A stretch of DNA of 64,000 nucleotides from Rhodoferax lithotrophicus (GCF_019973615.1 NZ_AP024238.1:4609989-4673988), one strand, 5' to 3'. Positions 53,699-62,070 are shown, counted from the stretch's first letter. A program made the numbers and translations. The notes: generated by a model not told the origin, from the sequence alone.

Positions 53699-54127
53699 TT
53701 AGATTTCCAACACTTTGGGTTGCTGGGCAGTGTGCGGGTGCTCTGCACCACCGTACACCTTGAGCTTCTTGATCATGGCGTAGCCCAGAGGGCCTTTAGG
53801 CAGCATGCCCTTGACGGCTTTTTCCAAAGCGCGGCCGGGGAATTTGGCTTGCATGTCACGGAAGTTGGTAGAACTGATACCACCGGGGAAACCCGAGTGG
53901 CTGTAATACATTTTGTCCAGAGACTTGGCACCGGTCACACGCAGTTGTGCTGCATTGGTGACGATGATGAAGTCGCCGGTATCGACGTGAGGCGTGTAAA
54001 TGGCCTTGTGTTTGCCGCGTAAACGGAGAGCAACTTCGCTGGCTACTCGTCCGAGGACCTTGTCGGTCGCGTCAATCACAAACCACTCGTGCACGACCTC
54101 AGCGGGTTTTGCGCTGAAAGTTGACAT
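53699..54127 (-). CDS. rplM: 50S ribosomal protein L13
   Basis: A 142-residue protein: WFVIDATDKVLGRVASEVAL, YTPHVDTGDFIIV, YYSHSGFPGG and MLPKGPLGYAMIKKLKVY. I chose the ATG at 54127 (MSTFSAKPAE), the usual start; the frame extends to 54214 through the leader. Its leader is about 170 bases, and L13 is known to regulate its own operon in E. coli; whether that holds here is not shown. Confidence 0.98.
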   Translation of the reverse strand: MSTFSAKPAEVVHEWFVIDATDKVLGRVASEVALRLRGKHKAIYTPHVDTGDFIIVTNAAQLRVTGAKSLDKMYYSHSGFPGGISSTNFRDMQAKFPGRALEKAVKGMLPKGPLGYAMIKKLKVYGGAEHPHTAQQPKVLEI

Positions 54128-54297
54128 GAGATTTCTCTTTAAAAAGAAGGGTTTGCCGGGCTCTTTTCTACGGTCGGCGTTCCTCTGATGGGAATCTCTT
54201 AGGTAGGATTTCACTCAGCACACGGCCCGATGGGACACCATGGGAACGTATTTGAGAAGCTTCGCCGCGGAACCACAAAAGCGCTGCGAAGCCGGGC

Positions 54298-54327
54298 ATT
54301 ATACAAATTTCCCGGGCAACCGGGTAA
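54298..54327 (-). promoter_or_regulatory. Likely sigma-70 promoter of rplM-rpsI
   Basis: On the minus strand TTACCC (54322-54327) and a perfect TATAAT (54298-54303) are separated by 18 bases. It lies about 170 bases upstream of the rplM start and just before the divergent rlmJ. Confidence 0.6.
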
Positions 54328-54336
54328 CATCGCCCC

Positions 54337-55299
54337 ATGTTCAGTTATCGCCACGCCTTTCATGCCGGCAACCATGCCGATGTTCTCAAGCACACTGCCT
54401 TGATCGCTGTGTTGCGTCACATGACGCAAAAAGACACGGCCTTGAACGTGTTTGACACCCACGCCGGTGCCGGCCTGTACCGGCTGGACGGCGATTACGC
54501 CCAAACCAGCGGTGAAGCGGCAGATGGCTATCTGCGCCTTATTTCCAAACAAAATGAAGCTCAAGCCCTTTTAAAACAAGCGCAATCAGCTACAAAATCA
54601 GTAGCAACCAAAAAGCCCGAAGCAGCGCCCCTGCCGGCCGCCTTGCAAGACTATCTGGACATCGTGGCCAGCTTCAACAAAGGGGTCAGCCACACGGTTT
54701 ACCCCGGCTCCCCCTTCATCATTCACAGCCTGTTGCAAGGGCGCGACCGTGACCGCCTGAAGCTGTTTGAGCTGCACCCCACCGATGCCAAAACCCTGCG
54801 TGCCAACATTGCCCAACTGGATGCGGGCCGCCTGATCACGGTGCACCAGGAAGACAGCTTTGAAGGGTTAAAGAAATTCCTGCCCCCACCGTCCCGCCGC
54901 GCACTGGTCTTGTGTGACCCCAGTTACGAACTCAAAACCGACTACGCCCGTGTGCTGGACATGATGACCGATGCCGTCAAGCGTTTCGCCACGGGCACTT
55001 ACATGGTGTGGTACCCGATCATTCCGCGTCCCGAAGCGCATGACTTGCCGCGCCGACTCAAAACCCTGGCGGTGCGCGAAGGCCGCCCGTGGTTAAACGC
55101 CAGCCTGACCGTCAAATCCAGCAAGCTCACCACCGATGCCGAGGGCGAAGTGGTGCGCCCCGGCCTGCCCGCCAGCGGCGTGTTTGTGATCAACCCACCA
55201 CACACCCTGAAGGCCGCGTTGAAAGACGCGCTGGGCGCTGCCGCCAAGTTGCTGGCACAGGATAAAAACCAGGGGTTTGAGGTGGAGTCGGGCGGGTAA
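54337..55299 (+). CDS. rlmJ: 23S rRNA (adenine2030-N6)-methyltransferase
   Basis: A 320-residue methyltransferase: MFSYRHAFHAGNHADVLKH, DTHAGAGLYRLDG, HTVYPGSPFII, and catalytic segment LVLCDPSYELKTDY (DPPY-type). KAALKDALGAAAKLLAQDKN closes it. It methylates A2030 of 23S rRNA. It is about 30-40 residues longer than E. coli RlmJ, partly because residues ~72-95 (NEAQALLKQAQSATKSVATK) come from a copy of the dispersed repeat. Confidence 0.93.
   Translation: MFSYRHAFHAGNHADVLKHTALIAVLRHMTQKDTALNVFDTHAGAGLYRLDGDYAQTSGEAADGYLRLISKQNEAQALLKQAQSATKSVATKKPEAAPLPAALQDYLDIVASFNKGVSHTVYPGSPFIIHSLLQGRDRDRLKLFELHPTDAKTLRANIAQLDAGRLITVHQEDSFEGLKKFLPPPSRRALVLCDPSYELKTDYARVLDMMTDAVKRFATGTYMVWYPIIPRPEAHDLPRRLKTLAVREGRPWLNASLTVKSSKLTTDAEGEVVRPGLPASGVFVINPPHTLKAALKDALGAAAKLLAQDKNQGFEVESGG
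54551..54609 (-). repeat. Dispersed ~55-bp repeat, copy 8 (inside rlmJ)
   Basis: On the minus strand CTACTGATTTTGTAGCTGAT, TGCGCTTGTTTTAAAAGGGC and TTGAGCTTCATTTT. It is antisense to rlmJ and the frame stays open; here it appears to add residues to the protein. Confidence 0.7.
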
Positions 55300-55313
55300 A
55301 TTTCGCCACACCC

Positions 55314-55940
55314 TCAGGGCCAGCGCGTGACTTGCTGTGGCAAGTTCCACGCTTGGTCAAACCAGGCATCTCCCTCCAGATAGGCTTTGAGCATGGGCAG
55401 TGCGTCAAAGCCCCAGAACAGTTTGCCGTCGACTTCCAACGTGGGCACACCAAACACACCCTGCGCAATCGCCTGATCGGTATTGGCCTTGAGTTGCGCC
55501 TTCACCGCCTCGCTGCGCGGGTCTTGCAGGGGAGCCAACTGCTCGGTCAGCGTTTGCAAGCGCTGGGCATCCGCAGCATCCGCCCCGCCTCGCCAGACAT
55601 GGCGAAAAATGGTTTCCGCCACATAGCGATTGATCAAGCCCTCATGACCACAGGCCAGGGCCAGCCGTAACAAGCCCAGCGGATTAAAAGGGTGCTGAGC
55701 GGGCAGCTGCAGGTCCACACCATGACGATGTGCCAGCCACAACACCTGCCGGTATGTCCACTCCCGCTTGCCAGGAATTTCGGCCGGCCCGAGCTGACCA
55801 TGATGCTTGAGCAAACCGGCAAACAGCACCGGTTTGTAGCTGACATGAATGTGGTGCCCCATCAGCGCTTCAGGCAGTTTTTCAAATGCCAGGTAAGCGT
55901 AGGGCGAAATGAAATCCAGGTAAAAGGTGATGTGTTTCAT
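55314..55940 (-). CDS. 2-hydroxychromene-2-carboxylate isomerase (DsbA/GST-kappa fold)
   Basis: A 208-residue thioredoxin-fold protein: FYLDFISPYAYLAFEKLPEA, YKPVLFAGLLKHHGQLGPAE and GVFGVPTLEVDGKLFWGFD. Members isomerise hydroxychromene carboxylate in naphthalene breakdown or act as glutathione-dependent isomerases. The Ser of SPYAYL is the expected glutathione contact. It overlaps the DUF1289 gene as ATGA and is the last gene of the HMG-CoA lyase operon. The real substrate is uncertain; no naphthalene genes are present. Confidence 0.85.
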   Translation of the reverse strand: MKHITFYLDFISPYAYLAFEKLPEALMGHHIHVSYKPVLFAGLLKHHGQLGPAEIPGKREWTYRQVLWLAHRHGVDLQLPAQHPFNPLGLLRLALACGHEGLINRYVAETIFRHVWRGGADAADAQRLQTLTEQLAPLQDPRSEAVKAQLKANTDQAIAQGVFGVPTLEVDGKLFWGFDALPMLKAYLEGDAWFDQAWNLPQQVTRWP

Positions 55941-56221
55941 GGGGTAACACCAAAAAGTTCGTCGGCAGAGCCCGTCATTAAAGGCGCTACCCGAACCTTG
56001 ATGTCCGACCAGACCTGCCGTTTGAAGGCTTCATCCGCATGGCCCCAGGCAGCAATTTCCGCCAGGGTACGCAGGCAGCCCCGGCATAACCCACTGGCCT
56101 CGTCCATCTGGCACACCGACATACAGGGCGAGGGCAAGCCTTTGGTGTATTTTTGGCCTCCAGAGCTTATTTCATCAGCGGTGGTAGCTATAAAAAACAG
56201 AGCTTTTGAATCAAAGGTCAT
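55937..56221 (-). CDS. DUF1289 protein whose N terminus comes from a repeat
   Basis: A 94-residue protein. Residues 28-65 are a standard DUF1289 domain with cysteines SPCMSVCQMDEASGLCRGC, probably a small metal site. The first 23 residues (MTFDSKALFFIATTADEISS and on) are encoded by a copy of the dispersed repeat, and the ATG itself sits at its edge, overlapping the ybaK stop as ATGA. Other members start close to the first cysteine, so this looks like a new N terminus gained from the repeat. Coupled to the isomerase gene by another ATGA. Confidence 0.85.
   Translation of the reverse strand: MTFDSKALFFIATTADEISSGGQKYTKGLPSPCMSVCQMDEASGLCRGCLRTLAEIAAWGHADEAFKRQVWSDIKVRVAPLMTGSADELFGVTP
56149..56213 (-). 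repeat. Dispersed ~55-bp repeat, copy 9 (5' end of DUF1289 gene)
   Basis: On the minus strand AAAGCTCTGTTTTTTATAGC, TACCACCGCTGATGAAATA and AGCTCTGGAGGCCAAAAA. Sense direction relative to the gene. Confidence 0.7.
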
Positions 56222-56733
56222 GGGGCCTCCTGCGCGGCCACGTCGACCACCGGCGCACCGGTCAGGTGCTGCAGGTCATCCGGGTGTAACCGGAACACGC
56301 CATGTGGGTGCCCGGCTGCGGCCCAAATTTCATCAAAACGCAACAAGTCGCGGTCAATCAGCGTCACCGGTGTGTTGACATGGCCCACAGGGGATACCCC
56401 GCCGATGGAAAACCCGGTGCTGGCCTTGACAAAGTCGGCATCGGCCCGACCGAGCTTTTGACCGTCCACACACACCAGCGCCTGCACCTTTTTCTCGTCC
56501 ACCCGCCGGTCACCCGAGGTGATCACCAGCACCGCTGCGGCATCGGGCTTACGCTTGAAGATGATGCTTTTGGCAATCTGCCCGAGCTGGATGCCCAGCG
56601 CATCAGCCGCCTGCTGTGCGGTGCGGGCGGCATCACTGAGCATCACCGGCGCATGCGGGTGGCCCTTGTCTTGCAGCACCCGGGTGACCCGTTGCACACC
56701 TTCGGGCAGGGGCTTGAGTTCAGCGCCACACAT
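56218..56733 (-). CDS. YbaK/EbsC-family aminoacyl-tRNA deacylase
   Basis: A 171-residue trans-editing protein that clears mischarged tRNA: SDAARTAQQAADALGIQLGQ, IAKSIIFKRK, LVITSGDRRVDEKKV and TGFSIGGVSPVGH. I chose the ATG at 56733, one base after the HMG-CoA lyase stop with AAAGGA upstream; the longer frame to 56955 runs inside that gene. It shares the operon with the lyase and DUF1289 genes. Confidence 0.9.
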   Translation of the reverse strand: MCGAELKPLPEGVQRVTRVLQDKGHPHAPVMLSDAARTAQQAADALGIQLGQIAKSIIFKRKPDAAAVLVITSGDRRVDEKKVQALVCVDGQKLGRADADFVKASTGFSIGGVSPVGHVNTPVTLIDRDLLRFDEIWAAAGHPHGVFRLHPDDLQHLTGAPVVDVAAQEAP

Positions 56734-56734
56734 T

Positions 56735-57643
56735 TCAGGAATTCCTTTTGTTGAACAGTGCCTTGCCAGCGCGTGCGTTGGTGGGGCGGCCCAGAAAGTC
56801 GCTGATGAACTGGCCTGCATCGATGAGCTTGTCCAGGTCAATACCCGTCTCGATACCCATGCCGTGCAGCATGTAAACCACGTCTTCGGTGGCGACGTTT
56901 CCAGTAGCGCCTTTGGCATACGGGCAGCCACCCAGACCCGCCACCGATGCATCAAACTGCCAGACCCCCATTTGCAGGCAGATCAGTGTGTTGGCCAACG
57001 CCATGCCATAGGTGTCGTGAAAGTGACCCGACACATCGTTGATGTCAAAGTGCTTCAAGGTGGCCTCCACGGCACGCTGCACCTTGAGCGGTGTGCCCAC
57101 ACCAATGGTGTCGGCCACCCCGACATGCTGCACCCCAATGCTTTTCATCAGCCCCGCCAGGTAGCTGACACGCTCCGGCGACACGTCACCTTCATACGGG
57201 CAGCCCACGGTGCAACTCATCGCACCACGCACATAGATACCAGCCGCACGTGCAGCGGCTACCACCGGCGCAAAACGCTCGATGCTTTCGGCGATGCTGC
57301 AGTTGATGTTTTTCTGGCTGAAGGCCTCGCTGGCCGCGCCAAACACCACGATCTCATCGGGTTTGGAAAGTAGCGCCGCCTCAAAACCTTTGAGGTTAGG
57401 GGTCAGCACCGAATAACGCACGCCGGGCTGACGGTTGATCCCGGCCATCACCTCGGCGTTGTCGGCCATCTGCGGCACCCACTTGGGCGACACAAAACTG
57501 GTGACCTCGATCTCTTTCAGACCCGCGGCCTGCAGTCGGTGCACCAGCTCGATCTTGACCGCCGCAGGCACGGTTTGTTTTTCATTTTGCAGGCCATCGC
57601 GTGGGCCAACTTCGACGAGTTTGACGCGGGAAGGAATAGTCAT
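56735..57643 (-). CDS. liuE: Hydroxymethylglutaryl-CoA lyase
   Basis: A 302-residue TIM-barrel lyase that splits HMG-CoA to acetyl-CoA and acetoacetate, the last step of leucine breakdown. Motifs: VKLVEVGPRDGLQNEK, the CTVGCPYEGDV segment, and the signature GLGGCPYAKGATGNVATED with catalytic Cys. I chose the ATG at 57643 (MTIPSRVKL). It works with the mcc and hydratase genes 2-6 kb upstream on the same strand and heads its own run with ybaK. Confidence 0.95.
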   Translation of the reverse strand: MTIPSRVKLVEVGPRDGLQNEKQTVPAAVKIELVHRLQAAGLKEIEVTSFVSPKWVPQMADNAEVMAGINRQPGVRYSVLTPNLKGFEAALLSKPDEIVVFGAASEAFSQKNINCSIAESIERFAPVVAAARAAGIYVRGAMSCTVGCPYEGDVSPERVSYLAGLMKSIGVQHVGVADTIGVGTPLKVQRAVEATLKHFDINDVSGHFHDTYGMALANTLICLQMGVWQFDASVAGLGGCPYAKGATGNVATEDVVYMLHGMGIETGIDLDKLIDAGQFISDFLGRPTNARAGKALFNKRNS

Positions 57644-57707
57644 AAATCTCTCAATCACAATTAAAGACAAATCGGGTTCAAGTGCCCCACTGAAGATTAA
57701 TAAAAGG

Positions 57708-57830
57708 TCACTGAACCTGGCTCAGGCGCTCGGCCATACGGGTTTGCCAGCCTGCACCGGTGGCTTTCCAGCGCATCTTTTCAAGGTCATACACGATGCG
57801 TTTTTGTTCGCGTTCATGGGATTTTCTCCT
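57708..57830 (-). pseudogene. Small open frame with apparent frameshift
   Basis: A good ribosome site (GAAGGAG) precedes an ATG at 57817, but that frame stops after 31 codons of poor content. The next frame, without an ATG, reads EQKRIVYDLEKMRWKATGAG and ends at 57708, and looks like a real small protein. A one-base indel near the start would explain both. I do not recognise the family. Confidence 0.4.
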
Positions 57831-57909
57831 TCAGAAGACGTGACAAACCCAAAGTGATTGGCATCAATTCATTGTATTTACAACCACATCAAGCGTGCCA
57901 ATCAACAGG

Positions 57910-58839
57910 TCAATACCCCCGTCCCACATCCACCACCCCTGCCACTGGCTCCCCGCGCTGAATGGCCACAATCTTGCCTACCATTTGTGCCATGCTGTCC
58001 TCGCGCAGCGTGCGCGCCGAGGTGTGCGGGGTGAGGGTGATTTTGGGCTCATGCCAGAACGGGTGATCCGCGGGCAGCGGCTCGGTGCGAAACACATCGA
58101 GCAACGCGCCCGACAAATGGCCACTGTGGATCAGCGCCAGCAAATCCTCATCCACCAGATGTGCGCCACGTGCCACGTTGATGACGTAGCCGCCTGGTTG
58201 CAGGCGACTCAACGTGTCGTGGTTCAGGATGTTGGTGGTCTGCGGCGTGAGCGGCAGCAGGTTCACCAGCACGCGGCTGCTGGCCAGAAAGTCGTTGAGC
58301 TGCGCCGCACCCACAAAGGGCCGCACGCCGTCCAGCACCTTGGGTGAGCGGCTCCAGCCGTTGACCGGAAACTCGAATGTGTTCAGCGCCTGTGCCACCC
58401 TTGCACCCAGCGCGCCCAGGCCCATCACCCCCACGGAAAAGTCACGGCGCTGGCGCGGCGGGTAATACGTCCAATGTCCGGCGCGCACATCCTCGGCATA
58501 GGTTTGGAGGTCACGGAATTGGCGGATCACCGCCTGGCACACGTATTCGGCCATTTGCACGGCCATGCCCGCATCTTCCAGGCGAACCACCACCGCCTGT
58601 GGCGGCAAGCGCAGCTTGAGCAACGCATCCACCCCGGCTCCAATGTTGAAGATGGCCTTGAGCTGGGGCTGCTCGTCAAAAAATTGCTGCGGCGGCATCC
58701 AGACGACGGCGGCCTCCGCCTGCGCGGCCCCCGGTTGCCACACGGCCACTTCAGCTTGCGGCAAGGCTGCACGCAGGCCGGCCAGCCAGGGTTCAGGGTC
58801 GGTGTTGGTGCAACAAAAGCTGATGCGAAACGGTGACAT
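57910..58839 (-). CDS. ghrA: Glyoxylate/hydroxypyruvate reductase A-like dehydrogenase
   Basis: A 309-residue D-2-hydroxyacid dehydrogenase: NAD(P) site VGVMGLGALGARVAQAL, catalytic Arg in INVARGAHLVDEDLL, Glu in DVFRTEPLPADHPFW and His in ITLTPHTSA. It reduces glyoxylate or hydroxypyruvate. I chose the ATG at 58839; a TTG at 58851 is in frame. It lies between the HMG-CoA lyase and mcc genes but has no obvious role in leucine use. Confidence 0.9.
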   Translation of the reverse strand: MSPFRISFCCTNTDPEPWLAGLRAALPQAEVAVWQPGAAQAEAAVVWMPPQQFFDEQPQLKAIFNIGAGVDALLKLRLPPQAVVVRLEDAGMAVQMAEYVCQAVIRQFRDLQTYAEDVRAGHWTYYPPRQRRDFSVGVMGLGALGARVAQALNTFEFPVNGWSRSPKVLDGVRPFVGAAQLNDFLASSRVLVNLLPLTPQTTNILNHDTLSRLQPGGYVINVARGAHLVDEDLLALIHSGHLSGALLDVFRTEPLPADHPFWHEPKITLTPHTSARTLREDSMAQMVGKIVAIQRGEPVAGVVDVGRGY

Positions 58840-58847
58840 AGGTGCTT

Positions 58848-58911
58848 TCAATTAAATAGCTACTTACGCAGAATATACGGGGATCAGAGGCCTATTTTGT
58901 TCATAAAATTG
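58848..58911 (+). repeat. Dispersed ~55-bp repeat, copy 10 (upstream of ghrA)
   Basis: Reads CAATTAAATAGCTACTTACG, CAGAATATACGGGGATCAGA and GGCCTATTTTGTTCAT. Intergenic, between the VOC gene and ghrA, just ahead of the ghrA start, where it may affect expression. Confidence 0.75.
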
Positions 58912-58962
58912 CATCCAGCCCAGGGCTGGCAAAGCTGGATGGGGTTGAGGGGATGAAGCCAC

Positions 58963-59355
58963 TCATTCAGGCTCATGGCATGCAACACACAGTTTGTTGC
59001 CATCTGGATCACGGAAATAGGCTCCGTAGTAATGCTCGTGGTACGCAGGGCGCAGCCCAGGTTGACCTTCACAGGTGCCGCCGTTTTGCAGGGCCAGTGC
59101 GTGCGCTTGCCGGACCATGGATCGCGTGGCCGCCAGAAACGCCACCATGGTGCCATTACCCGGCGTGGGGGCCTGACCGTTATGGGGATGCGCAATCACG
59201 AACAACGGCCGCGCTACCGGCTGGGACTGCCAGCCAGCCCAAGGCCGCTGGGGCTCGCAAAAGCGCTGCTTGATGCCCAACACACTCATGAGCGGCTCGT
59301 AAAACGCCAGCGCACGCTCAAAGTCCGTGACACCGACAAACACATGTGAAAACAT
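58963..59355 (-). CDS. VOC-family (glyoxalase/dioxygenase fold) protein
   Basis: A 130-residue protein: FSHVFVGVTDFERALAFYEP at the start, RPLFVIAHPHNG, and AYHEHYYGAYFRDPDGNKLC with the metal-binding His and Glu-type positions. Function is not set by sequence. I chose the ATG at 59355, with AAGG eight bases before it; the frame extends to 59400. It follows mccA on the same strand after about 107 bases. Confidence 0.88.
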   Translation of the reverse strand: MFSHVFVGVTDFERALAFYEPLMSVLGIKQRFCEPQRPWAGWQSQPVARPLFVIAHPHNGQAPTPGNGTMVAFLAATRSMVRQAHALALQNGGTCEGQPGLRPAYHEHYYGAYFRDPDGNKLCVACHEPE

Positions 59356-59462
59356 CTGGCCAACCTTCCCGAGAAAAGTATCTAGCGTCTGAGCTGTCAA
59401 CGGTATTCATGCGCGCCAAAGGGCGCGAATCGGCCATGACTCTCCGAGGGTATCAACACCAC

Positions 59463-61463
59463 TCAAGCAGCAGCGCCAGTCAGCTTGAGCAATTCTGCCC
59501 CCTCCACCACCTGATCGCCCGGCGCGTAGAGCAGCTCGGCCACCACACCGTCTTGCGGGGCAGCGATGGTGTGCTCCATCTTCATGGCATCCATCACGGC
59601 CAGCGCCTGGCCTTTTTTGACGCTGTCACCCGCCTTGACGGCAAACGACACCACCTTGCCCGGCATGGGTGCCGTCAGGCGGCCACCTTCGGCATGGACT
59701 TCACCGGCGTGTGCGAGCAAGTCAATTGCTACGATTTGTGTAGCTCCTTGTGCAGTATGGATGTGCCCTACCTCGCCTTTTCGATACACATTCACCAGCG
59801 TGCGCTGGCCGGCAAACTGCAAGTCGATACCCTCCGGAGTGGCCGCAAAGCCCAGCACACCGGCGGTCTCACCCACGCTGAAATGCAGCGCACCATCGTG
59901 CAGATAACGCAAGCTGGCTTGAACCGTGTCCCCACCAAACTCAAACGCAAAGCGGCGGGTAAATGTGCCGTGGCTGCGCCAGCCATCGGTACGACTGAAC
60001 GGGTCAGCGGTTTGTGTGTGGCGCTCATCCAGCAGGGTTTGCGCCACATCGGCGCTTGCTGCCAGCGCCAGACCCACCGGCTCCTGGTTGAACAACACCG
60101 CCGCTTCCCGTGGGATCAAACCAGTGTCCAGATTGGCCTTGGCAAAAGAATCACTGGCGAGCACATGACGCAAGAACTGCACGTTGGTGGTCAGCCCGAC
60201 GATGTGGGTCTGGGCCAGCGCCGCGTCCAGCCGTGCCAGCGCCTGGGCGCGGGTGTCGCCATGCACGATGAGTTTGGCGACCATGGAGTCGTAATACGGG
60301 CTGATGGTGTCACCCTGGCGCACGCCGTCGTCAAAGCGCACCGGGCTGACGCAGAAGCTGCTGTGGCCAGGCTTGTGGTACACCTCCAGGGTGCCGGTGG
60401 CGGGCAGGAAATTGTTGTCGGGGTTTTCGGCGCAAATACGGGCCTCAATGGCATGGCCGGTGATCTTGAGCCGGTCTTGCGCCAGCGGCAGCGGTTCACC
60501 ACTGGCCACGCGTAATTGCCATTCCACCAGATCCTGGCCAGTGATGGCCTCCGTCACCGGGTGTTCCACCTGCAAGCGGGTGTTCATCTCCATGAAGAAG
60601 AAGGCCATGCTACCGTCTTCGCGCTGCTCCACGATGAACTCCACCGTGCCCGCGCCGACGTAATTCACCGCACGCGCCGCAGCCACGGCGGCATTGCCCA
60701 TTTGCTCGCGCATGGCCTGCGTCATGCCGGGTGCGGGGGCTTCTTCCAGCACCTTCTGGTGGCGGCGCTGCACCGAGCAGTCGCGCTCAAACAGGTAGAC
60801 GTAATTGCCGAGCGTGTCGCCAAACACCTGAATCTCGATGTGGCGCGGGCGCTGGACGTATTTCTCGATCAGCACCGCATCACTGCCAAAGCTGTTGATG
60901 GCTTCGCGTTTGCAGCTGGCCAGCGCGTCCAGAAAATCTTGCGAGCGCTCCACCGCCCGCATGCCTTTGCCACCCCCCCCGGCGCTGGCTTTGATCAGCA
61001 CCGGGTAACCAATCTCGTCGGCCTTCAGATGCAACAGCGCCGGGTCTTGGTCTGCGCCGTGGTAGCCGGGCACCAAAGGCACCCCAGCGCGCTCCATCAG
61101 TTGTTTGGATTCAGCCTTCAAGCCCATGGCCTGGATGGCCGAAGCCGGTGGGCCAATGAACACCAGCCCCGCCGCCGCGCAGGCCTTGGCAAAGTCTTCG
61201 TTCTCGCTCAGGAAACCATAGCCCGGGTGGATGGCCTGGGCCCCGGTGGCCTGGGCCGCGTCGATGATTTTTTCCCAACGCAGGTAACTGTCCTTGGGGG
61301 CACTGCCACCCAGGTAGACCGATTCGTCGCAGGCCGCCACATGTTTGGCGTTGGCATCCGCGTCGGAATACACCGCCACGGTTTGAACACCCAGACGGCG
61401 GGCGGTAGCTGCAACGCGGCAGGCGATCTCGCCACGGTTGGCGATGAGGATTTTGTTAAACAT
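59463..61463 (-). CDS. mccA: Methylcrotonyl-CoA carboxylase, biotin-containing alpha subunit
   Basis: A 666-residue biotin carboxylase plus carrier: MFNKILIANRGEIACRVAAT, ATP-grasp KASAGGGGKGMRAV, FMEMNTRLQVEHPVTE, and biotin Lys in VMDAMKMEHTIAA. Acetyl- and propionyl-CoA carboxylases look similar, but the mccB end, methylglutaconyl-CoA hydratase and HMG-CoA lyase nearby make the leucine-pathway enzyme most likely (LiuD). The ATG at 61463 overlaps the end of the TOPRIM gene by eight bases, with only a weak ribosome site, so its translation probably depends on that gene. A degenerate repeat copy lies at 59717-59775. Confidence 0.92.
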   Translation of the reverse strand: MFNKILIANRGEIACRVAATARRLGVQTVAVYSDADANAKHVAACDESVYLGGSAPKDSYLRWEKIIDAAQATGAQAIHPGYGFLSENEDFAKACAAAGLVFIGPPASAIQAMGLKAESKQLMERAGVPLVPGYHGADQDPALLHLKADEIGYPVLIKASAGGGGKGMRAVERSQDFLDALASCKREAINSFGSDAVLIEKYVQRPRHIEIQVFGDTLGNYVYLFERDCSVQRRHQKVLEEAPAPGMTQAMREQMGNAAVAAARAVNYVGAGTVEFIVEQREDGSMAFFFMEMNTRLQVEHPVTEAITGQDLVEWQLRVASGEPLPLAQDRLKITGHAIEARICAENPDNNFLPATGTLEVYHKPGHSSFCVSPVRFDDGVRQGDTISPYYDSMVAKLIVHGDTRAQALARLDAALAQTHIVGLTTNVQFLRHVLASDSFAKANLDTGLIPREAAVLFNQEPVGLALAASADVAQTLLDERHTQTADPFSRTDGWRSHGTFTRRFAFEFGGDTVQASLRYLHDGALHFSVGETAGVLGFAATPEGIDLQFAGQRTLVNVYRKGEVGHIHTAQGATQIVAIDLLAHAGEVHAEGGRLTAPMPGKVVSFAVKAGDSVKKGQALAVMDAMKMEHTIAAPQDGVVAELLYAPGDQVVEGAELLKLTGAAA
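59717..59775 (+). repeat. Dispersed repeat, copy 11 (degenerate, inside mccA)
   Basis: Reads CAATTGCTACGATTTGTGTA, GCTCCTTGTGCAGTATGGAT and GTGCCCTACC; TGTAGCTCCTTGTGCAGTAT matches the core with changes. It lies in the variable linker before the biotin carrier and encodes HTAQGATQIVAIDL on the gene strand. Confidence 0.45.
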
Positions 61464-62070
61464 CAAATAATCTTTCAAGAAAAACAACCAAAGGCTGAAA
61501 TGCAGGGTCGGTGAAATCAAACAGGTTTCGGGCACCTTGCTCCAACGCTTTTCCTACTCGGCTGTACGGCGTTTTGACAGATGCGTTGATGTAACTGATC
61601 AACGCCAGTTTGTCTTTTTGAGCTTGCGTGGTGTGAGGTGTGTGACCTGAAAGACAAGTCATGAAAGACGAAACGCACTGAAACCTCGTGCTATCCGATT
61701 TGAGCGACTGCAAAAAAATGGTCTCCAGAGCACCTTTCGCGATGGATGACGGCAGCACCAAATACTGCATTTGTCGATCTGGAAAATCAGCCAAAAACAG
61801 CCGTCTTTCTTCAGCCCAGGCTTGATCTGTCTTTTCTGGCGACTCATCAGCATCTACCAGCACAGCGAGTTTTTGAACCTTGTCAAAACCCGAAACAAGC
61901 CGGATGGCACGTGCGGCACGAACCAGACCGCTTGCGCCACCCTTGTGCTGCACATCAATGAACTGGCTCCAGTCTGGATGGATGCTGGCCAGCAGATAAC
62001 AAACGATGGCATGGTCATCCGGGCCTTCAACCAGCAACAAGACCCTCTGGGTAATGGCATCGAGCAACAT
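61456..62070 (-). CDS. TOPRIM-domain protein (DUF3226-like), partner of ATPase
   Basis: A 204-residue protein with a TOPRIM-like core: acidic Glu in LLLVEGPDDHAIVCYLL and the DxD in LAVLVDADESPEK, the metal-binding set of OLD/primase-type nucleases. Its ATG shares a base with the ATPase stop (TGATG), so the two are coupled. An ATPase gene plus a separate TOPRIM gene is the plan of split OLD/PARIS-type defence pairs; the TOPRIM type here recalls DUF3226. It ends eight bases inside mccA. The family fits well; the defence role is inference. Confidence 0.75.
   Translation of the reverse strand: MLLDAITQRVLLLVEGPDDHAIVCYLLASIHPDWSQFIDVQHKGGASGLVRAARAIRLVSGFDKVQKLAVLVDADESPEKTDQAWAEERRLFLADFPDRQMQYLVLPSSIAKGALETIFLQSLKSDSTRFQCVSSFMTCLSGHTPHTTQAQKDKLALISYINASVKTPYSRVGKALEQGARNLFDFTDPAFQPLVVFLERLFDV

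Noticed and set aside
54211..54564. Minus-strand open frame across the rplM leader and rlmJ.
   Set aside because: It is a by-product of the rlmJ coding sequence; no ribosome site or family motif.
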